NCBI GenBank assembly: GCA_035772785.1
Contig: JAOCPU010000057.1
Location: 166,139 to 230,138 of the forward strand
Length of the DNA stretch: 64,000 bases
Source: Phlebiopsis flavidoalba
Lineage: Eukaryota; Basidiomycota; Agaricomycetes; Polyporales; Phanerochaetaceae
Reading direction: 5' to 3'
Part shown: positions 21,753-32,952 of the stretch, one piece after another
Numbering within the stretch: the first letter of the stretch is position 1
Layout: each line of letters opens with the position of its first letter
Position numbers and translations under genes: made by a program
Notes under the pieces: model-generated
The model's database searches: none
Told to the model about the DNA's origin: nothing
Seen by the model: only the letters and a program-made list of their open reading frames with translations

Positions 21753-24700
21753 TAAATATCGCCCTGCGCCTATGCGACACCGCTGACACGTGACACAGTA
21801 GACTCCTATGCCATACACACACTTCGCCTTCCATTATACCAGAAACCACCGCACTCAGCGCCAAATTCTGCAAGCCGGCGGCTCGCTAAGCTCATCACGA
21901 CGGATGAACGATCGCGCCCGCGACGGACTATAATTCCGCAGACTTCCAAGCCCGTGGTACCGCTTATCACCACACGGATTTTCCGAAGAGACGAGATCGC
22001 AAGACGCCTCGAGGGAGCAGGGCCTGCCGGACGTCGAGTACAGCGTTTGCGATTCCATCTGTGAGCATCAACGCGAGATTCCGAGAATCGACGCGTTCCT
22101 TTGGCGCGCTACTTTTAAGAGGTACCCCCCACCTCCCCCCCCCGGCCTCCCAGCACCATAGCGCGTCTAGCTTGCACCTATATGACGAGCGCTGTCGCTA
22201 CCAAGGGTCATTATCGTGATAAGCCCCGAATGATATGTGTTTGTCAAACTGTCCCGTGACGGGATCTTGCCCGCTCCATCCAGGCCAGGACACTGCACAT
22301 AACGCTTGATACCATACGCCACAGGCTATTAGTAACACGATAACTCAGTAGCGAAACCCTAGTTGCAGTGAAAGATGCTATAAAAACACATTTCGGACGA
22401 TGTTGTCTAACTACTATACCAAATTGCAGAGAATTCAAGCGATGCAAAATCCGTCCAGTGTCCCATGGCTCGTACGCGACTCACCACTCACCCAAATCAC
22501 AACAATCTTGCCCACTCCCAGACCCAATCCAAATCCTACTCGTCGCCGCTTTCATGTACATACCTGTCCATCTGTGTATGAATAGAAATGTGATATCTCA
22601 TGCCATAGATTGGTCTATCGCTTCCGGCTGATACGTCACGAACAGCACTCACGTTCCTAATCCCATTGTCCATGTAGGGTCTTCCCTCTTAGTGGCGGGA
22701 GGCGCGCTTATCTGAGAGAGGTATCAGTAACGCGAGGCCTACGTCCAGAGAAACGCCATGAACGGGCATCCAGGATAACGCGTGAGATTCTGTCGGGGCC
22801 ACCCAGGCGGGTGCGAGAAACATCTCGGTGCCGAAGGTATACGTGAGTCTGAGTAGAAGTTAATCTAATACAGATCAGCATATATGGCATAAGTCTCATA
22901 AGAAACACTCACCCAGCTCATCACTCAGCCCTCCGTCCGCCTCCGCGTCACCAGCATTCGCAGTGCCGGGAGAGCAGTCGGTCCGCTGCACGGAGCACCT
23001 GCTGCTACCTCGATGCGTGTGACTCATGAGAGGCCTGCCATCGTATTCCTAGGGTTCCACATCCATCCCCCAGTAAGAGACACTTACGAGCCAATGGTGC
23101 GCAACTGAGTGCCTCTCCACAGGGGCAGGTCTGGCGAGACATTTTCTCCATAGTACCTCTGACTGGCTGGTACCAGAAGGCTGAGGAGTTTGTTTATGAG
23201 GGAGGAGGATACCTAGAAACGGAATAGTGTCCGTCGGCAGCGAGCAGCCGTACGGCTGGAGTGGATTTCATGAGAGGAACCGTGAAAGCGGGCTAATTGC
23301 GACACATTTGGTTCAGACTTCATCAGCGACACGGACGGTGGCGGCGGCAGAAGTTTGCCACAGAAAGTTGTCGATATAAGGCGCAGAAATGGCGTAGGAG
23401 TTATTGAGTACAAAAGTGGTATGAGACGGAGATGAGGGGATACGTAGACAGACAGAGAGAAACATGTGGAGAAACCGAACGCGACGGGGGCGGAAGGGAC
23501 GACGAGGAATGCGTTGTCTGGTCCTCGGTGGTATAGGCGGCATTGTGCATATGCGTACCTTTAGCATCTTGCACTCCACGATCTGCTGCCAGCGACGTCG
23601 TCCGCTGTCACTCATTGCAAGGGCGACCGGCATCAGAGAGTAGATCCAAGGGCAATGAGAAAATGCCTCATAGCACTCGGTCCCCCACAGCTTCACCTGC
23701 TAAGCGCGTCGAAACGCGAAAGCATAACGCGTAGACGTGTGGGGCTGAACCCCAAACTGGGTGCCACGATGGAACAAAACGCCATATGAGCTTCTCCTTC
23801 GGAGGACGCTAATGCAGCCGGTGGCGTAGGTCCCGGCCGTCCTTGGATCGAAAAAAGAAGGTGTTTTATGCTTGTCGAAAGTGCAGGTGAAACGTAGTGT
23901 GGCGGTGGCTGGAAAGTGTGTGCGACAGGTATGTCATCAACTCTTCTCTCTTCGTGTGGCTGTTTCCCGTGGGAGGGTCCCCCCGGGATGGCGTGCGCGA
24001 GACTAGTTGTGGGGCCAAAGGACGTACGGTAGAGTTTAATACAAACAACAAGGCAGCGTGCTCCGCGTCGGCAATTACTCACCAATGGGGATTGTGCGCT
24101 CTTGAGGGAACCAAAGGACGTGGCAAAGCAACGACGTGTTGCGAGGTGTCGGGGCACGCTCATTCGCGCTTTTGAAAGCCTTTTCCGGATTGTATGTGGG
24201 TAACACATATGGCACATTGTAGGTGATAGGGCCCTCCTTTCATGGTCCACCTCTGTGGGGTCGACAGGAACTAGTGAGCCACGAGGGGGCGCGGGGAGAT
24301 GTTTGAGTGTGTTGGTCATTTACCGTTGACCATGTGTTGGAAGACGTGCGAGATGGTGCAGAATACACAGGGGTCTCAGGTCGCTCGACATGCAAAACAA
24401 CGGCGATGGATGGTGAGAGGGTTGCAGTATGAAGGTGGTAGTACAAGGGGAAAGGGCAAGGAAATGGTGTGGTGAGAATAGATGGAGAAAAAAACGTGCA
24501 ACGCGGGAAGCGACGCGCCCCCATTGAGAACGGACAGCACGGGGACGGTCGGCGGTGGCTCGGCGGACCGGCGCTCGACCGACCCCATTCAGCACGCCCA
24601 ATCACGGCGCCCTGAGCTCAGCGCCCGAACAGACTCGCACATGAACCGACGTATACTCCTCTGACGGCGGACGACGCTCGACACGTCGTCGTGAGTACCT

Positions 24701-27700
24701 GGACTCGACAAGACGATCAGAACTAGAAATAGGGTAATCAGAGAGTGTGACAGCCAGTAGTTACTAGAAATTACCACGGCCGGCCGATGCATTCACACCA
24801 CGGAAGCTCCGCCAGCTCTGTTCAGCGAGTACGGCGAAGCGTCAACTCCCTTAGCATGCCCGTGCTGGTCTCGGTGAGCTTTCGGCGTTACAAACTGTAG
24901 GTAAGTTTTCAAACAAAACAGCTACTTCAGCCTGTGCGAAAACTCCTATAAGGGTCCCCCTGAGGTGTTCGCGTGGTAGCGTCACTCGATGGACCCTTGT
25001 ACATATCAATCGATGAACCTACGTTAGTCACAGCGTACGGACCACAGCTTGCGGCTCGACTTGCATCTGTTCGCATACTCAAGTTAGGACAGCGTTGGGC
25101 GTTCAGGACAAAAGTACGGTGCTAGTTACTACTCTCAGGACCTATGCCAAAATGCTGAACGAAATACGGTGGTGCCAGTGGTGGTTGTCTACTTTGAACC
25201 GCGCCATTCTGGGGATGGATTGTGGAACAATCGCCGGACCACGACCACTGCTTGCACGTGGATTCTCGTCCCGCTTCTGATACGCGGAGTAACAACGGGG
25301 ATTCGTCACTTCGTTGATGCGGGCTTGGATTCTGGCAGCGAATGACATATCGACAATAGCCTGCTGCGCGCAGGGGTGTTCGGCGGTGTCCGTCACCGGC
25401 ATGGCCGATTGCTTACGGGCAGACGGCGGTCTGACGATGTGCGAGAGAGAAAACTCCACTGCGAAGAAGCTTGGCCTGACACCTGGTAAGCCGCCAATAT
25501 AAGCCGCATGCGTCCTCATCTGACCGTTCCGTCTGGCGTGTAGCCCCCCGTGTGCCCCCCCCGCGGATATGTCGTCGGGGCTGTGTCCATCTCCGGGCTG
25601 CGGTGTCGGTTTTTGGGCTCGCTGCATTGTCGGTGTTCGCAACGATGGCCACAGGTGCATTATTAACATCTGGATGATACTTCTGAAACTTGCTCCGCCT
25701 TGTGTTGGGGGGGTGTTGGCGATCGGAAACGGTGTACATACATACCAGGGTGATAGGCTTTGGTCGTCGTGTCGGTCCGATACCCCTTCCGCCACTACTG
25801 AGTATTCCCGTCCTGGGGAGAGGCCCCAGAGGACATTCGACGAGAAGACGAGGTTTCGTCCACTCACCCGCCTTCCGTGCAATATGGTGCATAGCGCGAG
25901 AAACAATCAGCCGATAATACACCTCCGCGGAGCGGACGCCCGAACTGAAGAGTATGCCTGGAAGAAGAAACATCTCGAATGCGTCTGTCGAGCCGGAGAC
26001 ATTACGCGCTTATGTGAGGTTCGAGGCTGACGCGACTTAAGTTGTCTCCACACACGGCGCGTGGGGGGCCATTCTTTGACCTTTAGTCGAGACAAAGGCG
26101 GGGTCCGACGGTAGGGCGGCCAACAGCGCACATTCGGTGTAGCCGTAGCTCGTGCTTAAGGCCAGCTGCCACGACGGAGGAATGCGAGCACCTGAGCACA
26201 GCAAAGTGCCGTCGGACGGGCTAGCAAGAACAGTCCGAGGAAAGGACCACGTGTGTCTATTCAAGCAAAATTCTGGCTTCTTCCCTTTTCTTCTTAGTCA
26301 CGCATAACGTCGCGGCGTGCGTGGGCCTCGTCTGTGAGCCCTCGTCGTCACTGCACGCTAGTCGGGTGCAACACAAGTCAAGTGGAACGGGCCTTATGTG
26401 GTACGGCACGAAGCTCCAGTTCTCGGACGATTCGGCCTGCTGGCCTAACCGTGTGGTTGAGACTAGTCAAACTAAACGTGGGGATTCCATCATTCGCAGA
26501 GCCTTGTTTCGCGAAGGGGAATCCGGACTTCGACGAGCGCAAGGCGGCGCAGTGGCAGGCTACACAAGTGTCCACAGTCAGCGTCACAAACGTGTATCGC
26601 CCCGTATCTTGAATATAGGTCAGCCTTGTTGTGTACCCCGTATGGAGTGATGTCTCGATCTCATGCTCGTAGTGTTCAGGACCCTTCAGGAATGAGCGCG
26701 GATTCGTACGAAGAACCACCTCCGGCTTCCACGGCCTCACTCTGCATCGCCTTGTAGCGCTCGCCTTTATTCCTATCTATCAGGCCACCGTATACCGCGG
26801 TGGACGACGTGCGGAACCTCTGGAAGGGCAGCGCGCTGCTCGGCCTCAGTGCATACGGCTGCCTCATTCGCTAGGCTCTTCCCGACATCTGTGATCGAGT
26901 GGATGTTCGAGTCTCCGTACGTGCCCCTCTCCCCCCTGCTCCGTTCTCCGCTGGGACGCCAGCTCGCGCCCAGCTCGCCACTTTTCGGATGAACTGGGGG
27001 CTAGTCGTCTCGCTCGCGCCTGTCAATGATCGGCGGCACACGTGTTTATCACATCTGCAGTTCGGGCCGAGAACCGTCGACGGGCGTATGCGGCTCCCGC
27101 GGAGAACGCGGCGCTCGGAAAACTGCCACCGCAGCCGCTGCGGCCGCGCTCACGTTGGCGCGCGCGCGCACGGCGTTCGGGACTCGAGGTGCCACACCAG
27201 TGTTCTGAAGGGCTAGAGAGGGCTACGCTGGGAGCTTGTCATGACTGATTGCTGCTGTGTGTTCGCTGTGCGCTTGATGGTTGGGTGTGTATGCGGGGTG
27301 CGGGACCTGGAGGGACGCTAAGGGTAGGTCCGTCGAACCTGGTGCGCTGCGTGGGGCAGGGTAATGCTCGTGTGACAGGAGTAAGGTCGGTGGCCAATCA
27401 CAGCGAGCAAGTAGGTAAATGAGCGACAGCGTGAGCTTGGCGGAGAGTATGTCTACACACGCAAAGGCGCAGTTAATGAACGTTATCGACTTGCCTCACT
27501 ATACGTATTTGGTCCGCATCTCATGAACCTAATTAATAGTACACGCCCCAGTCTCATCAATCGGCAACAGGATCCGATTTGATCTGCGGCTAGTTCGACG
27601 CTGAATGAAACATTGACCACACACCATTATAGGCAACGTTCGTACGGCTCAGCTAAGGATCTTGTATATTCGTCTATGAATAACGAGAATTAAAAACATA

Positions 27701-28623
27701 CTGCATGGTACAAGCAACTCATCTGAGGATACTATAGAATTTTTTAAAAGCTAGAAATGGCACTCCCAAGCATGCTTCGCACTGGTGCAGCACCCGTGCA
27801 ACAGCGCCATGTCGCTTGGGGCCTCAAAACTGGCCCAAAACAGCGTGGAGCCGCCAATAGACGCCCGCGCCACAAATCCTTGCCAATCTATACCTTAGGC
27901 GAACACGCTTTAGGTTCGGGCCATCACGGACTAGTTTTGTTTTTTTTCACGATGGCAGTCGCGTGGCGGGTACAAATACCCTTCTGTAGTCCACAGCTGG
28001 AGATGTTCATACCTGTCAAGTTCTTCGATCAACAAATGGCTGCGCGCATCGGAGGAAATTTCCAGAGATTTCACTATCAAAGCATTGAAACATCTACTCC
28101 TTCGAGGCGATGGCAAGGGGACAGGGCGTTTGGCCTGCGTCAGGGGTCTCGACGTTACGGGAGAGCTGTTAAGCTGTAAGAGACTTCCTATCGGGACTTG
28201 ATGAAGGCGAGCACTTTCCTTTGATCGTATTGGTTGAACACATTTCAGCATGTATTCTAGACCCTTCCGCCCTTATGCGCGCGCAGAGCTACCTTATCTG
28301 AGTTGCAAGATATCTCTACCCGACGTCAAATACTGGACAGGCGGATGATGCAAGTTGCCCTCGAATGAGCACTCGGATCTTCACAGTGCATTCGTATCGA
28401 GCTCTATCACGTGCCGCGGAGTTAGTCTTCTGCCATAAGATCGTGTTCGTGGAAAACAAACAAAAGACAGAATTGCGCGCATGAGGAGAGGTCGCTGCGA
28501 TAGTCCGTGCGCAATGCGGTGGCACGTTTGCATGCCCATCTAGTGAATCATCATGGAAAAGGGACACTGGAGTAGGTCCTCAGTGCATCGACTTATTGAC
28601 CATAGTGTGTCTGAGCAATTGAT
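21753..28623. other. gene-poor stretch, anonymous fragments only
   Basis: Contains C-rich tract C9 at 22135-22143. Coding-like islands: 23560-23700 (-), reading ECYEAFSHCPWIYSLMPVAL and then MSDSGRRRWQQIVECKMLK before a GTACGC donor; 26490-26615 (+), reading NPDFDERKAAQWQATQVSTV; 26676-26867 (-), reading GGLIDRNKGERYKAMQSEAV; and 27940-28130 (-), reading NALIVKSLEISSDARSHLL. None could be assigned or linked into a gene. A 254-codon minus frame at 25142-25906 is the longest but has no recognisable motif. Confidence 0.35.
23313..24319 (-). CDS. anonymous minus-strand gene candidate
   Basis: A 208-codon frame (23693-24319) and a 127-codon frame (23313-23696) abut. The junction has a plausible acceptor (CTTAGCAG) right before VKLWGTECYEAFSHCPWIYS, so they may be neighbouring exons of one gene. 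The 3' frame ends NNSYAISAPYIDNFLWQTSA followed by ...VADEV-stop. No family is recognised; the 5' part is rich in Pro and Arg and may be partly spurious. Confidence 0.25.
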
Positions 28624-29588
28624 GTGCTGTTAGGAATCCTGGCGTCCTGTCCTCACGCGCTGTTGCTGTCGGAGATGGTGGGCCGGTACATAGGATCCTA
28701 CATATGGCAGGAACATTCCTCCCTTTGTGCAAATCCCTCTTGGGCAGCATCTGTTAGTTGTGTTGGATCATTGAAGGGTTTTTCGCATCAGGGTTTGCCG
28801 CAGATCTGGGAAAACGCTGGCTTGAACCAGGTGAAGCCTGTGCTTCATCAGTCCACGGCAATGGCGAAGAAGAAGAAGCCATCGTCGATGACCGGTGACG
28901 AGGACAGTCGACGGCAAAAAATGAAGATGACGAAGACGAGGGAGAGGAGGAGAGCCGAAGAGAAGGACAATGAAGATGCCGAAGATGGAGATGAGGCTGA
29001 AGATGAAGATGATGCTGGAGATGAGACCGGGAGACGGGTCTGAAGATGAGGCTGAAGACACGGCTGTTAGGAGACGAGGCTGAAAACGAGTCTGAAGACG
29101 AGGTTGACGAGGGTGCCTCCATCGTCAGCTCATGCATTCAGCCACTGGAGCCCAGAGAGCCGAAATAAGATCTGCGGTATGCCGTTTCTGTGTATGGCTG
29201 ACTCGCCGGCGCTGTACGCCGCAGTCTCTAGCACCTTGAACCAGAGATACACATGGGGCCTCGATCATCCCGTGGGTGGGGATCGAGATAGACAGCGCAT
29301 CCTCGACGCTGGAATGGATCATTGGGTGGTATATGAAGACAAACCGGAGACGCCTAAATTTTTGTGAGGCATCTCATTCCTCCATCTCCGTATGGCTTAG
29401 TACTCAAACGAGCTCAACAGCCGCTTATTCATATTGGACACACGATCGATCTAACCTTCGACTTGAGTCTGGTGCAAGATATCTTGGCGATGTACAAGGC
29501 AGTCTTTTTTACTTCGCGCGATCTCCTCCCTCGATCTCCCAGGCTTGTGCCCAATCGAGACAAGAAATCCTCCAGTTTCCGCCTGTGA
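28624..29588 (+). CDS. anonymous fungal gene with acidic repeat middle
   Basis: A 139-codon frame from 28624 ends in a Lys/Glu/Asp-rich stretch (MAKKKKPSSMTGDEDSRR and following). After frame changes, folded-type sequence follows: MPFLCMADSPALYAAVSSTL, YTWGLDHPVVGIEIDSASST, LEWIIGWY and LVLKRAQQPLIHIGHTIDLT. It ends at a stop at 29586-29588. The pieces join if single extra bases are ignored. Family and function are unknown. Start is uncertain, since no TATA was found within 100 bp. The next gene has its own TATA, so this one is taken to end here. Confidence 0.4.
28860..29110 (+). repeat. GA-rich acidic minisatellite
   Basis: Degenerate repeats of the type GAGGCTGAAGAT, GATGAGGCTGAAGA and GTCTGAAGACGAG encode runs of Asp, Glu and Ala. 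Such tracts are prone to length change and to assembly error. Confidence 0.7.
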
Positions 29589-29655
29589 CAAGATCCCCCC
29601 ATGGACGAAATCGATACGTTCAGACACATGTTTTCGTTCGCCAGCCACCGATGCC

Positions 29656-29662
29656 TATAAAG
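29656..29662 (+). promoter_or_regulatory. TATA box of the gene starting at 29741
   Basis: TATAAAG 79 bp upstream of an ATG preceded by CATTCGCC, spacing like other genes in the window. Confidence 0.45.
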
Positions 29663-29740
29663 ACCCACTTGTTTCAGTGGAGTCCTCTTTGAACGGTTTC
29701 GTACCTCACTCTTGTTGTAGCTCAGCCATACTCATTCGCC

Positions 29741-32365
29741 ATGTCCAGACAAGCAGAACAATCGCAGTGAGTAGTGAGTGGAAAACCATTCAGCACAATC
29801 TTGATCTCACGGTAAAGACTAGAGCATCTCAACTCGACCCAAAGTGAGTAAATTTTGTTTCTCACTTGATGTCACTTGAGTCCTAACGTGCTTCTCAGCA
29901 AACTGGTTCCCCGGTTGAGGATATCGATTTGAAGTCAGTAATCTGCCTCCATCAATCTGCTCGCGTACGTGACCAGTAATCGCGGCGAAACCGTCTAGCG
30001 CGGACCACAATAGCACGGACTATGCGCTGGACAAAGGAAACTGGACAATTGTAACTGGACAGTTCTCCGCTGCCAGTGTGGGCGCGTCAGTGATGAATCA
30101 TATCTCAACCTGCATCTCTATTGAGCATTTCACAGAGCCGCCCAGGGACGCACCCAAACTCTGAGGATCACAAGAATAGTAAGGTGGGACAATTGGCTAC
30201 TCGATCGCTGTGCATTTCAGGTCTCCAGCTACCCACGACGAGATCATTGTGGGAAACATTTTGCAAGATTCACACCGCTTTATCTGGCTCAAAGGAGTTG
30301 GACATCGAAAGTGACAGCCACTACTGACAGCTCTGGGCATGTAAGGCTAACATGGTTTACATCGCCGTCGTCCCTCCCGCCAACTGGATCGCGTCTTGAA
30401 CCCCAACTATTTATCAGATGAATATCGACAAGCCCGGACGGTTACTTGATTTCCGAGAGATAGGACCCCGAATTGCTGCGCCGCGGACAGTAGCGAATTA
30501 TCGAAGAAGTGGCTGGCATGATGCAGAAGTTGGAGGAAGCAGAAGAAGGATGTTCTTTACACCGGCTGGCCGCAGAGGAGGCACTCAGAGGCATCTGTTC
30601 GAGGGGCTCTACATGACCAGGAGCCAGACCGGAACGGACGCCAGACGAGCTGCGTAGCCAACGAGAAGACGCGCTACTGGAGAAACACCTCAGAGATAAC
30701 TTGGGGACTATCTTCGCTCTGTATCGAACAATTGCCGGGGGTTGCGAAGAGCGAAGAGCCGGGCGAATTACAATCAACGAAGCAACTTGGCGCGTCACCT
30801 GTAGACGTGCTACTCCAGACGCTGTTCCACAGGACCTGTGTGTGGACATAGCGCGACGGGATTCAGCTCCACTGTCAATCCAAAGGAGCGTACGGCGGTC
30901 AGTGACCAAGTCGAATGCGTTGCCCCGGTACGTGATCTTGTGTATACTATGGAGGACTAGTCTGATGTCTCATAGCGCGGAGAAGGACCTCAAGGTCGCA
31001 CGCAATCTGCTAGTGTCTCACTGGAATGATGACATTCGCAAAAACAGCTTTGGCACACAAATGGAAGACTTCGCGCCAAATCATTGACTTCTTCAATCTA
31101 GCTCAGGAGGACAAATCACGAATGATTCAAGTTTTCGAAGGCGTCTCACGCACTATCATCCAGCCTTTTTCGGTCTCAGCGAGGCGTGGATGAAACGGAG
31201 GATACCTCGGCAGAGTTTTGAGCCCCAGGGTGCTGGTATCGATGAGTGGCTGAGCGAGGTGCCGATTCTGAGATCCCGCTGCCAGTAGCCGTGGCAAAGT
31301 GGTCGCACTCACGGGGGAGTGACCGAGAACAGGCTGGCCAAAGAGCTTGAAACCCGGATTGATCGTTGGAAGAAGAGTGGGATGGAGTCTGTAGATATCC
31401 TCCGACGATCCGTCTGGAGATCAGGACAATTTCCAGATAGTGATCAACATCGTAATTTCTCAAAACTCCCAATCCAAGCTCCCTGGACAACTTGAAGGAA
31501 TTCTCCATGATGTCATACGCCAGCCCGACAAACCTTCGGGCCGTGCGCACGGCCAAGTTCCTGCTCCTCAGATCCCTTCTAGACGGTACCCAAGACAGAC
31601 CAGGGTTCAGCCGAGACATCTCGTCATCTTGGAATCCCGATCCTCATTGGAGAGTGGAAGAAAGATACACAGAAAGGGCAAGACGCGATCAACCAGCATC
31701 GAGTCAATCATACCTCAGGCGTACGCTATCTGCAGGCATGTGGTATCACAGATTTCCTCTTGTTTGGCATGACATCGACCACCGGTACTCGCTATTCACT
31801 CGACTACTCCTACACTCGTCAGGGTATCAACTCGGGCGACCTTTACGTGGACGACCGCCATGTATACACCCCGGTCATGATTGCAGAGCGTAATGCGGTT
31901 CATTTTGATGCCGCCAATCTTCTGGACTTTTGGAGACTGAGTACCACTCTGATTGCCATCTCTCTGTTCCATACGGAGAGTGCTTTGGAGCTTTGCACCT
32001 CGGCTGGGCCGCCTGATGTCGGCAACATCAAGGCCCTACAGGTATCTACCACAGAACCCGCCCTTTGGACCGTACCCGTGGCAGCGCAGGCGCGGTCAGT
32101 TCTGACTCATACGCAGAAAGTACGCGAGAAAGCTTTGGGCAGACCAAAGATTCGGAAGCAGGACAAGGCCACTGCGGAGCGAGTTTTATCATATTTGCAG
32201 AGGCTTGAGCAAATGGCTGATCTCATCATCAACCCTCGAGGGCAAGGAGATGGTCCGAAGCCCACGAAACAGAACCCGAAGAAGTCACAGGAGGCGGGAG
32301 AGGTACTGAGCCCACAGGCTGGCACCAACAAGCAGAAGAAAGGGAAGGGGCTCCGCACGAGATAG
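29741..32365 (+). CDS. anonymous multi-exon fungal protein
   Basis: Starts MSRQAEQSQ, then WKTIQHNLDLTVKTRASQLD before a GTGAGT donor. Next come NSTDYALDKGNWTIVTGQF, SPATHDEIIVGNILQDSHRF and a helical stretch (MQKLEEAEEGCSLHRLAAEE, near 30518-30580). The region around 31088-31700 shows several competing frames. From 31760 a clean 201-codon frame runs to the stop: YSLDYSYTRQGINSGDLYVD, DRHVYTPVMIAERNAVHFD, LLDFWRLSTTLIAISLFHT, and a Lys-rich tail (QNPKKSQEAGEVLSPQ...KGKGLRTR). The tail could be a nuclear localisation signal. I do not recognise the family. Introns near 29847-29900, 29937-29980 and 30092-30136 look convincing. Confidence 0.45.
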
Positions 32366-32952
32366 CCACCATCATCATGACTTGAATCTGAGAGGATACT
32401 GTGTGTTATATGCATGACGAGCGGAGATACTCATATTTCATCCTCATGTTTCAACCTTATTCACTGTATCCTGTACTAGTATGTAGCCAATCAATTTTCA
32501 GATTCCAGTAAGAAGACGAGCTGTTTCACAGACGTTGATCGTCTACTACTTAGTAACGCGGGGTTTGATTAAATTTGATTCTTCAATGATTATTGCCTCT
32601 ATATGAACCACATGCCACGACTCTCCAAATCGCCTTCATTCTCTTTCTTATTCACTCTTACCCCTTTCGTCTGTTCTCCCGGCCTTGTATACCACTTCCT
32701 TGGACATTTTGTCGCGAAACTCTTGTGTCAACCATTATCGAAATGTGTTTTTGATGAGTGAGGAATACTTACAATAAATAAATAATCACAGAGATGATCA
32801 TGATCAGTCACCATCGGTGCATCAACTTACATGCAACATCACCTTCTCCGTAGATCTGCTGTCACCGACCACGACATAAGCTGTCATTAACATCCATCTC
32901 CAACATCCACTTTGCTACCTAATTGCATAATCTCGGCAAGGGAAAAGAGACT
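32366..32952. other. intergenic, AT-rich
   Basis: 3' flank of the anonymous gene and promoter of the GH85 gene. Pyrimidine-rich around 32630-32700. No frame of note. Confidence 0.55.

Noticed and set aside
25142..25906. 254-codon minus-strand open frame
   Set aside because: Longest frame of the gene-poor part, but composition is irregular and no domain, splice site or homologous block could be seen. Kept only as a remark in the gap entry.
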